From Candidatus Scalindua sp. SCAELEC01 (GTDB lineage Bacteria; Planctomycetota; Brocadiia; Brocadiales; Scalinduaceae): a DNA stretch of 39,038 nucleotides. The DNA is taken from the NCBI GenBank assembly GCA_004282745.1, contig SHMT01000009.1, positions 1 through 39,038 of the forward strand, written 5' to 3'. A program made the translations under genes and the position numbers. The notes under the pieces are model-generated. The model saw only the letters and a list, made by a program, of their open reading frames with translations. It was not told the origin of the DNA and searched no databases. Below, in pieces: positions 1-8,462 of the stretch (within the stretch, counting starts at the first letter, position 1; each line of letters opens with the position of its first letter).

Positions 1-2
1 AG

Positions 3-51
3 AAAATGTGTAACTCCAGTCGCCCTACGGGCTCCTTCCGTTACACATTTT
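3..51. repeat. Inverted repeat (12-bp arms)
   Basis: Arms AAAATGTGTAAC (3-14) and GTTACACATTTT (40-51) are perfect complements. They enclose a loop with a second small GCCC/GGGC stem. It looks like the end of a mobile element or a strong hairpin lying downstream of the minus-strand TA module. The left context is outside the window, so its class cannot be decided. Confidence 0.5.
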
Positions 52-120
52 GTCCCGTACTGATCATTAAGTAATGCATCTAAAAAATAATAAAAAATGG
101 TCTTGACAAACCAGGCCACC

Positions 121-285
121 TCAAGGAAGACTTTCTTCATGCTTTGAGTTTTCTTTTGCTTCTCTTAAATCTTTTAAATCTTCATAGTTTTCTAACTCTT
201 CTTTTATAAGAATAAACTCTTCGTAAGGTAATACTACAAATTCTTTTTTTCCATCTTTTTCAATTATTTGTGGATGAAGTGTCAT
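121..285 (-). CDS. Antitoxin of a RelE-type TA pair (54 aa)
   Basis: This short acidic protein begins MTLHPQIIEKDGKKEF and is rich in Glu and Lys. It resembles the Phd/RelB-like antitoxins that follow RelE toxins in many bacteria. An AAGGAG box lies 5 nt before ATG 285-283, so it has its own translation start. The upstream toxin frame is also continuous with it: because of a frameshift at the toxin's end, one uninterrupted reading frame runs from 540 to 121. I read the antitoxin as a separate gene that may also be made as the tail of a toxin-antitoxin fusion. Family assignment is by motif resemblance only. Confidence 0.7.
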   Translation of the reverse strand: MTLHPQIIEKDGKKEFVVLPYEEFILIKEELENYEDLKDLREAKENSKHEESLP

Positions 286-295
286 AATTATCTCC

Positions 296-540
296 TTAAC
301 GATATGCATCTTTACGATGTTTCTATATATTACAATTTTGTTAGTCTCTATTTCAAATAATATTCGCCAATCCCCAACCCTCAATCGATATTCAGGAGTA
401 TGTTTAGTTAGTTTCTTTACATCTCCTTGTAAATCATTTTCCATTTCTTTAATTTTTGCAGTAATTTTCTTTGCATCTGCCTTTGAAATATTTTTCAGAT
501 CTTTAATTGCTTTTTGTTTCAAAAATGTTTGGTATTTCAT
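296..540 (-). pseudogene. RelE/ParE-family toxin, C-terminus frameshifted
   Basis: Residues 1-73 follow the RelE pattern, with an N-terminal helical pair and the strand motif YRLRVGDWRILFEIE. RelE toxins of this type end in HRKDAYR followed by a stop. That ending is present here in another frame: positions 319 down to 296 read HRKDAYR and TAA. Only 2 nt (321-320) separate the in-frame Arg codon from the CAT codon. The real frame therefore loses the C-terminal Arg/Tyr that family members use in catalysis and reads on into the antitoxin. The TAA overlaps the antitoxin Shine-Dalgarno box, which supports the original toxin-then-antitoxin order. A sequencing error is possible; otherwise the toxin is probably inactive. 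Confidence 0.75.
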
Positions 541-551
541 TCTATAATAAA

Positions 552-682
552 AAGTACGAGTATTATTGTGGCGTCGATTTACATGCTAAGACAATGGACA
601 TCTGTATTCAAGACAAAAATGGGGAAGTGGTTGTCTATAGAATATGCGTGCACATCCGAAAGTTTTCCTTAAGAAAAGAGAA
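552..682 (+). pseudogene. IS110-family transposase remnant (N-terminus)
   Basis: The translation YEYYCGVDLHAKTMDICI, followed by an NGEVVV strand, is the start of an IS110-type DEDD transposase; GVDLHAKT carries its first catalytic Asp. After about residue 30 the reading frame slips near 639-642. The expected continuation NMRAHPKVFLKK is found in another frame at 641-676. Nothing recognisable of the remaining roughly 300 residues follows. This is a truncated, frameshifted IS110 scar lying divergently from the RelE-type module. Confidence 0.7.
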
Positions 683-1106
683 CCAATGAAAAAGATTATC
701 GTATTCTGCTCCTCAACCGATTTCAGAGCACAACAGGAATAAGAAGATCGTATTAGATTCTCTTATAACCAGTCTTCTTGTCCGTGCTGCGTATGCAGAC
801 GGGTTGATTGGGATGGCACGAGGGAACAGATTAGTTTCTGGGTCGCAGAGTAAGACTATGCCACCTGCAAGCAGACAGTGGTCTCTTTGCAATTGGTCTT
901 TGGTGCCCGCCAGGATGAATCCGTTTGAACGGGCAGGATATACTCCTATAACTGCTATATTTTGAAATAAGGTCAGAGTCGCATTTTCTTTTTTCTAGTG
1001 CCGCTTTCAAAGAACCGAAAAATCAATCTTTTTCAGGCATAGGGGTAATTCTTTGTTTGACAAAAGAGGACCTTATAGGTGTTAGATTTTTGGTTGAACA
1101 TTTCTG
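683..1106. other. Gene-free stretch between TA modules
   Basis: No coding sequence was recognised. It holds a small GCCCG/CGGGC hairpin at about 906-938 that resembles the GC-rich palindromes at 7933-7980 and 21355-21420. The base composition and stop-codon density look like decayed DNA downstream of the IS110 scar. Confidence 0.4.
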
Positions 1107-1375
1107 TTAATACACTTCATCGTGTGTACCGATGTCAATTAGTAGTGCTTTATTATCAGAAATGAATTTGAATACAAGCGATATTCATATGTGATGCTGA
1201 AAGCCCAATTCCCTTTAAGCCTACCACTTAAATTATGCGTTTTTAAAGAAGGGTGAAATGGATTTTCTGTGAACTTAGTTAATGTATCTTGAAAATTTGC
1301 TATTAAATCAGGATGTTTTTTATTCCATTTCTTGAGTATCCGCAAAAACGGTTGATCCCATATGATTTCAACCAT
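1107..1375 (-). pseudogene. RelE/YoeB-like toxin with a C-terminal frameshift
   Basis: The first 67 residues look like a RelE/ParE-superfamily toxin, with the core GRLKGNWAFSITYEYR. The open frame then ends at 1139 with YSNSFLIIKHY. Shifting by one base after the CGC Arg codon restores the family-typical tail VFKFISDNKALLIDIGTHD and then EVY, with a TAA at 1109-1107. A single-base deletion, probably in an Ile codon, therefore explains the truncation. The lost tail carries the conserved GTHDEVY end of the toxin fold. It starts 1 nt after the antitoxin stop, the tight coupling usual in such operons. Confidence 0.8.
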
Positions 1376-1376
1376 C

Positions 1377-1583
1377 TTATAATTTTTTCATCAAATCACT
1401 TACTGAGCCACTGGTAACGTTTCCGGTGTTATAGTTATATTCTGCTTCTTTTGCTCTCTCGGCAATTTCATTCCTCCTCACCTCATGGATGCGTTTGCTG
1501 AATGTTTGCACAATAAAGTCTTGTTCATCCAAAGAGAGAGAAGAAACATTTTGGAGTATATCATTTATTATTGATTCCTGCAT
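1377..1583 (-). CDS. Antitoxin, addiction-module component family (68 aa)
   Basis: This small helical protein contains LSLDEQDFIVQTFSKRIHE and then RRNEIAERAKEAEYNYNTG, ending NVTSGSVSDLMKKL. The pattern is typical of antitoxins paired with RelE/ParE-type toxins. It is the first gene of a two-gene operon: its TAA is separated by one base from the toxin ATG. The gene itself looks intact while its partner is frameshifted, so this may be a free-standing antitoxin. The start is the first ATG and no strong Shine-Dalgarno box is visible. Confidence 0.75.
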   Translation of the reverse strand: MQESIINDILQNVSSLSLDEQDFIVQTFSKRIHEVRRNEIAERAKEAEYNYNTGNVTSGSVSDLMKKL

Positions 1584-1867
1584 AATCTAAAACCCTTCCA
1601 TTATGGTGCCTCATAGTTAATAAACCATTTTTAAATTAATATTTATAACCATTTTCTCTTAATTATTGATTCTAAAGTCCGAGGGTATGTAAACGTTACT
1701 ATTTCTAATAGCTTTGTCAATATTTTTCAACAATAAAGGTCTGGGATCGGGCCATGCTATCCCCTTCAAAACATTGAGTTAATGTCGCAAAAATAGGTGT
1801 TTTCACAGCCAATATCTTCCTTTTTGATGTCCAAAACAGCGTTATAGCGACGAACTGGCTCTCTAAG

Positions 1868-2047
1868 GGCCCAGGAAAGAATAACTTGTTGTTTTATCGC
1901 GCTCAGTTTTAGGTCAGATTTGGTCGATCTGATCGAGCAGGACCACAGGCGTAGCCTGAGCTACAGCGAGGATACTGCGAGTGAAGAGCGGCCTAAGGTG
2001 GCCTGAAAATGAGATGCGAGAACTACAAGTTATTCTTTCCTGGGCCC
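1868..2047 (+). mobile_element. 180-bp MITE, family A, full-length copy 1
   Basis: The element begins GGCCCAGGAAAGAATAACTT and ends with its near-perfect inverse. Its interior is shared with the copies at 9876-10055 (opposite orientation) and 13248-13427. All three measure exactly 180 bp. The left flank is TAAG (1864-1867); the right flank here is TTTG, so the target duplication has drifted or was never exact. It has no coding capacity. It sits directly against the REP-transposase remnant at 2060-2212. Confidence 0.8.
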
Positions 2048-2059
2048 TTTGTTGAAAGG

Positions 2060-2212
2060 CTTGTCCCTACACCGGTAGTTTTTCTCCCTTTGGCCCGGAC
2101 ATTCAGTTTTTCTTTTATTATACTCTTGGCTACTCCTTCCAGCAACCAATTGTATTGACTTTGGGATTACATCACGTGCAGGAATAAAATGTCTGATTGC
2201 TCTGTCGTCCAT
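2060..2212 (-). pseudogene. Possible REP-associated transposase fragment
   Basis: A short translation contains RDVIPKSIQLVAGRSSQEY followed by NKRK. From memory this matches the region before the GAFWEDRYHAT motif of a REP-associated (RayT/Y1-type) transposase family. The catalytic HUH region is not present upstream, and downstream the frame is cut by the family A MITE. It is best read as a scar. The match rests on about 23 residues and needs a database search. Confidence 0.4.
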
Positions 2213-2310
2213 GCGTGGCCCGTCTATATCCTTCTTTTTGCCCTTAAAAAAGGTGCTATTGCGCAGAAAATTTCCCTGTTTGATGGTTAAAGTTCAATCT
2301 TTTCAAATAG

Positions 2311-4743
2311 TTAGCGTGGCCCGACCCTTTCTCCGCCGTTCTGTCTGATATAATCCATAAGCTGTTCAACCTCTGCGGAATCAGGATTTAAGCTCCTTAG
2401 CTGTTTTGCCCGTACATCGGCATCATCCCATTTTCGCTGCTGTAAATAGAGAGTGGCCAGTGCGTATATTATCGAATAGTCATCTTCAAAGGTTTCCAAT
2501 GCCTTCAAGTATACCGTTTCCGCCTCATCCTGCCTTCCAAGGTGTTGCAGGCAGAGGCCCCAATTGTAAAAGACCCTCGGGTTTGTCTTAACGATGACGG
2601 CCGCTTTTTCTAGATAATTTATTGCTTCATCGAGTCGCTTTTCTTCTGCCAGTAACAGACCGAGAGAATAATATGCCTCGCCATTGTCGGGCTCCAGCTC
2701 TATAATCTTGCAAAATTGCTGCTCGGCATCTCTATTTCTGCCCACTGCATTATAAAGATTGGCAAGATTGAAATGCGCGGGTATAAAATCAGACACCAGT
2801 TGTATAGCATTTTTATACGAGGTCTCAGCAAGATCATTTTGCCCCAGGTTTTGATACAACAAACCCAGGTTCAGGTGTGACTCAGGCCGATCAGCTATAG
2901 AGTGTTGACGCTGTTTATATTCTTCCAACGCCGTCTCGAAATGACGAAGTTGTTCACGAGCTCTCAACTCTTCGGGCACTTCAGTCACAGCACGAGCAGC
3001 TTCTGTGCGTACGGCGCGCATTGGGTCATTTAGCATAGGCGTAAGAAGTGAAAGCTTCCTTTGTTGTAATTCAGATCGAGGAGCTCTCGGTATGAGTGTC
3101 GATATTCCTCTCACTGCCTCGTACCGTACTAATGGGTCCAAATCATTTAATGCAGAGGAGATCACATGAAGCGTTTGCTCGTTTCGGTAGCGCTGTAAAA
3201 TGTGGAGCGCCGTAGCTCTGACAATTGCAGGTTTGGATTTGTCTTCTGCCAGTTTGATTAACAGGAGAGCGGCTTCCGGTTTTCCTGCCTGACCTGCTGC
3301 AAATATTTCAGCGAAATGTATTTCACCCTCTCGCATATCTTTCGTCAATGGATACCACTCATCGACTGTGTTTGCAGCCCACTGAACAGATTTGTCTTTG
3401 TGGCACCTGTTACAGGCATTGGGAATGTCCAGCTTTAGAGAAAGGTCCGGACGAGGAATACGGAAGCTGTGGTCACGACGGGGATCAACTATCATGTATT
3501 TCGTTTCCGGCATATGGCACTCTACACAAAAGGCACCGGAAGAATCCGGCTTGTGAAAATGGTGTTCCGGTGTATCATAATCCTTGGGGGTAACGGAATA
3601 ACGCTCTCGTACGGGTGCGGTGGAATGACACCGTTTGCACAGTTCATTACCATCGGCATGAAGAGTGGCCGTGTGAGGATTGTGACAATCAGTGCAGCGG
3701 ACACCCTGGTGATATTTCTTAGATTGAATAAACGAACCGTACACATACACCTCATCCAGAATCTGGCCATCAGGATAATATAAGGGATCTATTAACGGCT
3801 GGGGTACATAATAATCCATAAAGGGTTTACCGTAATGATACTCCTCTCTTAATCCGTTACGGCGGGCATGACAGCGGGCACATGCCTCAACCTGAATACG
3901 AGAATCATGGGCTTTAAGATTTATCTCTAATCCCCTGTTCATGTATCTGTCACTCTTTGTCCCGGTATCCTGAAGATCGCGTGCCCACTCTACATGATTG
4001 GAACCAGGACCGTGGCATGCCTGACAGCCCACATCTATCTCAGACCAGGTAGTCTTAAAAGTATCTGTTTCGAGATCATAGTTCTTTTGGAGATTTGTTG
4101 TGTGGCACTCGGCGCACATATAATTCCAGTTGAGAAACCTTCTGGTCCAGTGAAAGATGTGATTGGGGGTAATTTTTTCATCAGGATGGAGGTGAAACCA
4201 GCGCTGGCCACCTTCTTCCCTGGAGTGTGTATCCCAGGCAATGTCCAGCACCTGTATCCGGCCATCGGAGAATTCAATCATATACTGCTGAAGCGGGTCA
4301 ACTCCCAGCACATAACGTATTTCGTAATCATGCAGTTTACCATCCGGGCCATCTGTGCGAACAATAAATTTTCCGTCTTGCCGGAAAAACGTTGTCGGGA
4401 GATCATCATGAATAAAGGGAGAGTTATTGAAATCTCCAAGAACGGTTTCTTCGGTAGCAACGTCCATTGCAAGATCATGATGAGAATCTTTCCACTCTCT
4501 GTATTGCTTTTCATGACACTCTCTACAACTTTGTCGGTCAACAAATTCGGCTTTTTCAGGCTTTACAATAGTATTCAGTCTTGGTTGATTACCCTTATTA
4601 TCACAGCCACTCTGCATCAATACCATAAAGGATATCAGGACAACAATACTTATGGGTGCGAGGAAACGATTATTTTGGCGTAAAAAGGATCTTTTGTGAG
4701 AATTATTATCTATTTGCTCTAACATTTTTTTGAATGCACTCAA
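2311..4743 (-). CDS. Octaheme c-type cytochrome with HEAT and TPR repeats
   Basis: The 810-aa protein has a membrane or signal segment at about 28-45, possibly lipoprotein-like, with Cys47 in a QSGC context. Eight CxxCH heme sites start at Cys 73, 210, 240, 288, 350, 369, 406 and 444. Scattered His residues could serve as distal ligands. Residues 470-590 look like HEAT-type helical repeats (LDPLVRYEAVRGI, DPMRAVRTEAARAV), and 615-790 contain about four TPR units (LGLLYQNLGQNDLAETSY, YYSLGLLLAEEKRLDEA). It is probably a periplasmic or membrane-tethered electron-transfer protein or reductase scaffold. The first possible start is TTG 4743, with ATG 4725 as alternative; neither has a strong Shine-Dalgarno box. 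Substrate unknown. Confidence 0.9.
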   Translation of the reverse strand: MSAFKKMLEQIDNNSHKRSFLRQNNRFLAPISIVVLISFMVLMQSGCDNKGNQPRLNTIVKPEKAEFVDRQSCRECHEKQYREWKDSHHDLAMDVATEETVLGDFNNSPFIHDDLPTTFFRQDGKFIVRTDGPDGKLHDYEIRYVLGVDPLQQYMIEFSDGRIQVLDIAWDTHSREEGGQRWFHLHPDEKITPNHIFHWTRRFLNWNYMCAECHTTNLQKNYDLETDTFKTTWSEIDVGCQACHGPGSNHVEWARDLQDTGTKSDRYMNRGLEINLKAHDSRIQVEACARCHARRNGLREEYHYGKPFMDYYVPQPLIDPLYYPDGQILDEVYVYGSFIQSKKYHQGVRCTDCHNPHTATLHADGNELCKRCHSTAPVRERYSVTPKDYDTPEHHFHKPDSSGAFCVECHMPETKYMIVDPRRDHSFRIPRPDLSLKLDIPNACNRCHKDKSVQWAANTVDEWYPLTKDMREGEIHFAEIFAAGQAGKPEAALLLIKLAEDKSKPAIVRATALHILQRYRNEQTLHVISSALNDLDPLVRYEAVRGISTLIPRAPRSELQQRKLSLLTPMLNDPMRAVRTEAARAVTEVPEELRAREQLRHFETALEEYKQRQHSIADRPESHLNLGLLYQNLGQNDLAETSYKNAIQLVSDFIPAHFNLANLYNAVGRNRDAEQQFCKIIELEPDNGEAYYSLGLLLAEEKRLDEAINYLEKAAVIVKTNPRVFYNWGLCLQHLGRQDEAETVYLKALETFEDDYSIIYALATLYLQQRKWDDADVRAKQLRSLNPDSAEVEQLMDYIRQNGGERVGPR

Positions 4744-4783
4744 GAATATCCGGATATCGAGGTCATCACGTTACCTTAAACCA

Positions 4784-4817
4784 GGATAGACTGCGCATAG
4801 CCATGCGCAGTCTATCC
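4784..4817. terminator. Strong 15-bp hairpin between sulfatase and cytochrome genes
   Basis: Arms GGATAGACTGCGCAT (4784-4798) and its exact complement (4803-4817) enclose a 4-nt loop. It lies 55 bp downstream of the sulfatase stop and 40 bp upstream of the cytochrome start. No clear U-tract follows on the minus strand (TGGTTT only). It could be an attenuator, an mRNA-processing hairpin or a weak terminator rather than a classical intrinsic terminator. Confidence 0.5.
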
Positions 4818-4872
4818 CGAATGGTACTCTACCGACAACTCAAAGTCCGCTCGCAGAACAAACTAGTGCACA

Positions 4873-6660
4873 TTATTGTGACTGGGGAGCCAGCTTTTGC
4901 ATGACCTGGTCAATGGTAAAACTTGCTGCTTTCTGACGTGGCGGGAACTCCTTGAACGTCGCAAGAAACTTACCGACATATTCCTGCGCCGGCACCAACA
5001 GGAAGACATGGTTAATGTACCAGTCCCAGTAAGTATTCGAAGTTTCTGACGCTCGCTCGTACGGGTCCATGCGCAGATTGTAGAGCCACGGTATACGCGT
5101 CTTTACAAAAGGTTCACTCCAGACTGCCAAGGTACCACGTGCTCTTTGCTGTGCGAAGACTATCTTCCAGTTGTCGTAGCGGAGTCCGGTCAATCCACCG
5201 TCGTCGGAAAAGTAAAAAAATTCTTCACGGGGACTTTTCTGCTCCTTGCCGGTTAAGTACGGCAGGAAGTTGTAGCCATCGAGGTGGACCTTAAAGGTCT
5301 TGTTCCCGGCTTTATGGCCTTTCAGAAGTTTTTCCTTGATGTCAGCATCTCCGGCAGCCGCAAGCAGGGTAGGCAGCCAGTCCAAATGCGACATGATGTC
5401 GTTTGAGACCGTACCGGGTTTGATCTTTCCTGGCCAACGCACCATTGCGGGTACACGATAGGCACCTTCCCAGTTAGAGTTCTTCTCGTTCCGGAAGGGT
5501 GTCATGGCAGCATCAGGCCACGAGTTCATGTGAGGTCCATTATCCGTGCCGTACATGACAATCGTATTTTCAGAAATTCCCAACTCATCAAGTTTATCCA
5601 GGACCTGCCCGACGTTTCTGTCATGGTCAATCATAGTGTCGTGATAGGGACTCTGCCAACGGCCGGATTGTCCCAGACTTTCCGGCTTCGTATGAGTCCG
5701 AAAGTGCATGTGGGTAAAATTTACCCACACGAAGAATGGGTTACCTGCCTTGTGCTGATCTTCAATAAACGTAACTGACCTGGCCGCCACGTCGTCATCG
5801 ATAGTTTCCATGCGCTTCCTGGTCAACGGGCCGGTATCCTCGATCCTGCCGTCGGCAAAGCTGTGGATTACACCCCGCGGTCCGTACTTCTTACGAAACT
5901 CAGGGTCCTTCGGATAATCCGGCAACTCAGGCTCTTCCTCAGCATTAAGGTGATAGAGATTACCGTAGAATTCGTCGAAGCCGTGATTTGTTGGCAGCAT
6001 CTCGTCCTTATCACCCAGGTGGTTCTTGCCAAACTGACCGGTAGTGTAGCCGAGCGGCTTAAGCAGCTCGGCAATTGTGGGATCTTCCTCACGGAGACCA
6101 AGATCGGCGCCCGGCATGCCAACCTTGCTGAGTCCGGTGCGGAAAACGTTCTGGCCCGTGATAAAGGCTGATCGACCGGCGGTGCAGCTCTGCTCCGCAT
6201 AGTAGTCAGTGAAGATCATCCCCTCCCTGGCTACGCGATCGATGTTGGGCGTTCGGTAGCCCATCATCCCCATCGTGTAGGCGCTGATGTTGCTTTGGCC
6301 GATGTCGTCACCCCAGATAATGACAATGTTGGGCTTCTTATTACCCTTTTTCTCAGATTCCGTTACCGGTTGATCTGAAGGGGAACTTGTGCCTGCCTGA
6401 GCCAGTAATAAGGGTTTGGTTTTGTCGACCGGAGCTCTATTTTGTTCTTTTTTCTCACTAGTTACTTTAGGGGTTTGGAGCTGTTTGGGTTCTTTCGCAT
6501 GGATAGCGTCTGTTCCCGTTTTTTTTTCGTTCGATAAACCAGCAATAGTTTTTGAATTCGATTCTTCTCGCGTTCCCTCTGATGATGTATCGGCAAAAAG
6601 CCCCGATACCCCAATCATAAAAACACACAGCGCTAACATAGTTATAGAGAACTGTTTCAT
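4873..6660 (-). CDS. Secreted arylsulfatase-family hydrolase
   Basis: The 595-aa protein has a signal peptide (residues 1-23, ending near LFADTSS). A roughly 85-residue Lys/Glu/Thr-rich linker precedes the sulfatase domain, which starts at about 110. Metal-site Asp118-Asp119 lie in WGDDIG. The nucleophile is Cys159 in SCTAGRSAF, a C-x-A-x-R site that formylglycine-generating enzyme would convert. GKNHLGD (211-217) and GTDNGPH (371-377) supply the Lys/His and Asp/Asn ligands. It should act on sulfate esters outside the cytoplasm; the substrate cannot be told. A purine-rich GGGAAG box precedes the ATG. The next gene upstream is the DUF3313 lipoprotein, 148 bp away on the same strand. Confidence 0.93.
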   Translation of the reverse strand: MKQFSITMLALCVFMIGVSGLFADTSSEGTREESNSKTIAGLSNEKKTGTDAIHAKEPKQLQTPKVTSEKKEQNRAPVDKTKPLLLAQAGTSSPSDQPVTESEKKGNKKPNIVIIWGDDIGQSNISAYTMGMMGYRTPNIDRVAREGMIFTDYYAEQSCTAGRSAFITGQNVFRTGLSKVGMPGADLGLREEDPTIAELLKPLGYTTGQFGKNHLGDKDEMLPTNHGFDEFYGNLYHLNAEEEPELPDYPKDPEFRKKYGPRGVIHSFADGRIEDTGPLTRKRMETIDDDVAARSVTFIEDQHKAGNPFFVWVNFTHMHFRTHTKPESLGQSGRWQSPYHDTMIDHDRNVGQVLDKLDELGISENTIVMYGTDNGPHMNSWPDAAMTPFRNEKNSNWEGAYRVPAMVRWPGKIKPGTVSNDIMSHLDWLPTLLAAAGDADIKEKLLKGHKAGNKTFKVHLDGYNFLPYLTGKEQKSPREEFFYFSDDGGLTGLRYDNWKIVFAQQRARGTLAVWSEPFVKTRIPWLYNLRMDPYERASETSNTYWDWYINHVFLLVPAQEYVGKFLATFKEFPPRQKAASFTIDQVMQKLAPQSQ

Positions 6661-6808
6661 TTCTTTACTTCCCTGCTTTATATTTTTTTATGGATTGGTT
6701 AAAATATTTTTGTTAAGAATCCAGTGCTTTCAGCGAAAAGTAACACTCTCTAAGCTGATGGAGTGAAATAACCCTTCAATATGCAGATTTACCACACAGA
6801 GTTCTCTC

Positions 6809-7483
6809 TTAATATCCTTTCTTTGCTCTCGCCTCTCGAAGTCTCTGGATCAGTTGGTCGGCCCAGTGCTCAAAAGCCTGTTCCACGTCATTCCAGGCCT
6901 TCGTGGATCCTTTAAGGGCTTTCCCTCCTACCTGACGGTCCATCGCAGCCGCGAGCATTTCACCACTATTGGAATCTGTAATCTTGCACTCAACGCTGGC
7001 CCCACCCACAAATGCACCGGTACCTGTCGCCAATCTCTTTAAACCTGACATGAGGTGGGCCTGGGGTATGATAGTTGTAATGATATCCAAACCAACTTTT
7101 GATTTCTTCGCCTCGGTGAGCGCCGCACTAATACGCATGACTCCTGGTCCCGGTGTCTGGACAACCTCGTAATCTCCCTTAAGCCTGGCAACGATCTTGT
7201 AATGCAGATGGCTGGCAAGGTTATTGAGCTCATCTTGCGGTATTTTAGAATCCTTACTACACCAGACTGCGGAAGGATCAACGATAACTTTATCATATGC
7301 TGCAAAATCGGCATCAGGATTTACATATCTGAGTTGGGCCTCTCCTTTTTCTCCCTCTTGAAGCAGAGAATAATCTCCAAGGAATCCGGATGCTTCTCCT
7401 GCTTTACGAGCCTGATGAGTTTGAGAGCATCCAACAAACGAGACTATCAGCAACATTAGAATAACTCCCTTTACATTTTTCAT
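6809..7483 (-). CDS. DUF3313-family lipoprotein
   Basis: The 224-aa protein starts MKNVKGVILMLLIVSFVGC. This is a short signal ending in a lipobox-like FVGC (Cys19), so lipid anchoring is likely. The body carries features of DUF3313: FLGDYSLLQEGEKGEAQLRY near the start, the AYDKVIVDPSAVW strand, and a GTGAFVGGASVECKITD glycine-rich segment. DUF3313 proteins are uncharacterised outer-membrane-associated lipoproteins. GGGG lies upstream of the ATG. It could be cotranscribed with the sulfatase and cytochrome, although both intergenic gaps exceed 125 bp. Confidence 0.8.
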   Translation of the reverse strand: MKNVKGVILMLLIVSFVGCSQTHQARKAGEASGFLGDYSLLQEGEKGEAQLRYVNPDADFAAYDKVIVDPSAVWCSKDSKIPQDELNNLASHLHYKIVARLKGDYEVVQTPGPGVMRISAALTEAKKSKVGLDIITTIIPQAHLMSGLKRLATGTGAFVGGASVECKITDSNSGEMLAAAMDRQVGGKALKGSTKAWNDVEQAFEHWADQLIQRLREARAKKGY

Positions 7484-7887
7484 GTTACGTTTCCCCTTTC
7501 TTTAATTATGATACATAAATAAAAACTATTTTTCCTTCCTTTGTACCTCTATATAAAGAACTTCATATCAAAAAGCAACTTATTTTTACCTTTTTTAGCC
7601 TTGATTGATGCACTACCAACCACCATCATCTTGAAGATATTGGCGAATCATGTTTACGTTGCTTTTTAGAGTATTACTCGTAGATAATGCAGGAAGCAAA
7701 CGGTATAACATATACGATTATACCCTGCGTGACACAAGCAGAGATTACTCATAAAATTGTGAAAACACTTGATTTTCATCAATACGTTAAATATGGCACT
7801 ATAGAATTTTGAATAAGGAAGTAGATGTGTCAGATTGGTAGGACAAGTTGGTGTATCATGCCTCCGCACGCAGAGGTGCAGGTGCAC

Positions 7888-8001
7888 AACTCTTTCAAAA
7901 TAGCTGCCTTTTCACATCCAGGGTGATTGTCGCCTGCCCGGATGAAGGTGAATCCATTCGGACGGATCCGCCCGGGCAGGTGTGGCTAATGCACAAAAAC
8001 A
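7888..8001 (+). repeat. Paired GC-stem repeat, copy 1
   Basis: Begins AACTCTTTCAAAATAGC and ends GGGCAGGTGTGGCTAATGC followed by ACAAAAACA. The same left and right ends, with different middle sequence, recur at 9119-9257. The centre folds into a CCTGCCCGG stem. It does not encode protein. It is probably a degraded non-autonomous element. Confidence 0.5.
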
Positions 8002-8085
8002 GTGTAAAACATTGAATAAGTTTACACTCCTCTCTCACTCGTACTCATAACCTTAATCGCCGTGTGCGAAGTATGATTAAGAGTA

Positions 8086-8122
8086 AATACTGTATGGTTG
8101 GTAAGACTCACCATACAGTATT
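8086..8122. repeat. 13-bp perfect hairpin
   Basis: AATACTGTATGGT (8086-8098) is complementary to 8110-8122, with an 11-nt loop. It lies in non-coding DNA, well away from the ndk stop at 8463, and has no T-run on either side. Role unknown; an operator or element end is possible. Confidence 0.5.
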
Positions 8123-8462
8123 ATTAGTGTGCGGCTATTACGGGACAGCGGATCAAAATGAAAATTCTATGTAATTAATTTACTACTCCTCACACAAAGG
8201 CATTGAGACACAAAGAAAAATAAATATTTATATATTTAGTCGTTCCCCATCTGAATGACAAGTCTGTCCGGCAAACAGTTCCAACGTTTTGACACTCTTA
8301 AAGCTATTTGTCTTTTCGCTTTCTCTGTTTTTCTTAGCGTCTGCGTGATGATTCTCTTTGATGTGTTGCTTTTCAGCACCCCCTACCTTCTCTGTAACTT
8401 GAGCTAGGTGCTAACTGTACATATTGAATATCAGAGTCTAGCTGGGGCAGGTTTTATGTTCA

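Larger units (their letters stand above)
7484..8462. other. 1-kb gene-free region with palindromes
   Basis: No convincing coding sequence on either strand. It contains one copy of a paired repeat (7888-8001), a GC-rich stem (CCTGCCCGG at 7933-7941 with its complement at 7972-7980) and a 13-bp hairpin (8086-8122). The tract around 8165-8225 is AT-rich. It separates the DUF3313 promoter side from the 3' end of ndk. Confidence 0.5.

Noticed and set aside
3994-4683. 229-aa open frame on the plus strand
   Set aside because: It lies wholly within the octaheme cytochrome gene on the opposite strand, whose heme motifs prove the coding frame.
7666-7887. 73-aa frame on the minus strand
   Set aside because: No ribosome binding site, odd composition and no family pattern; it ends inside a repeat-rich region.
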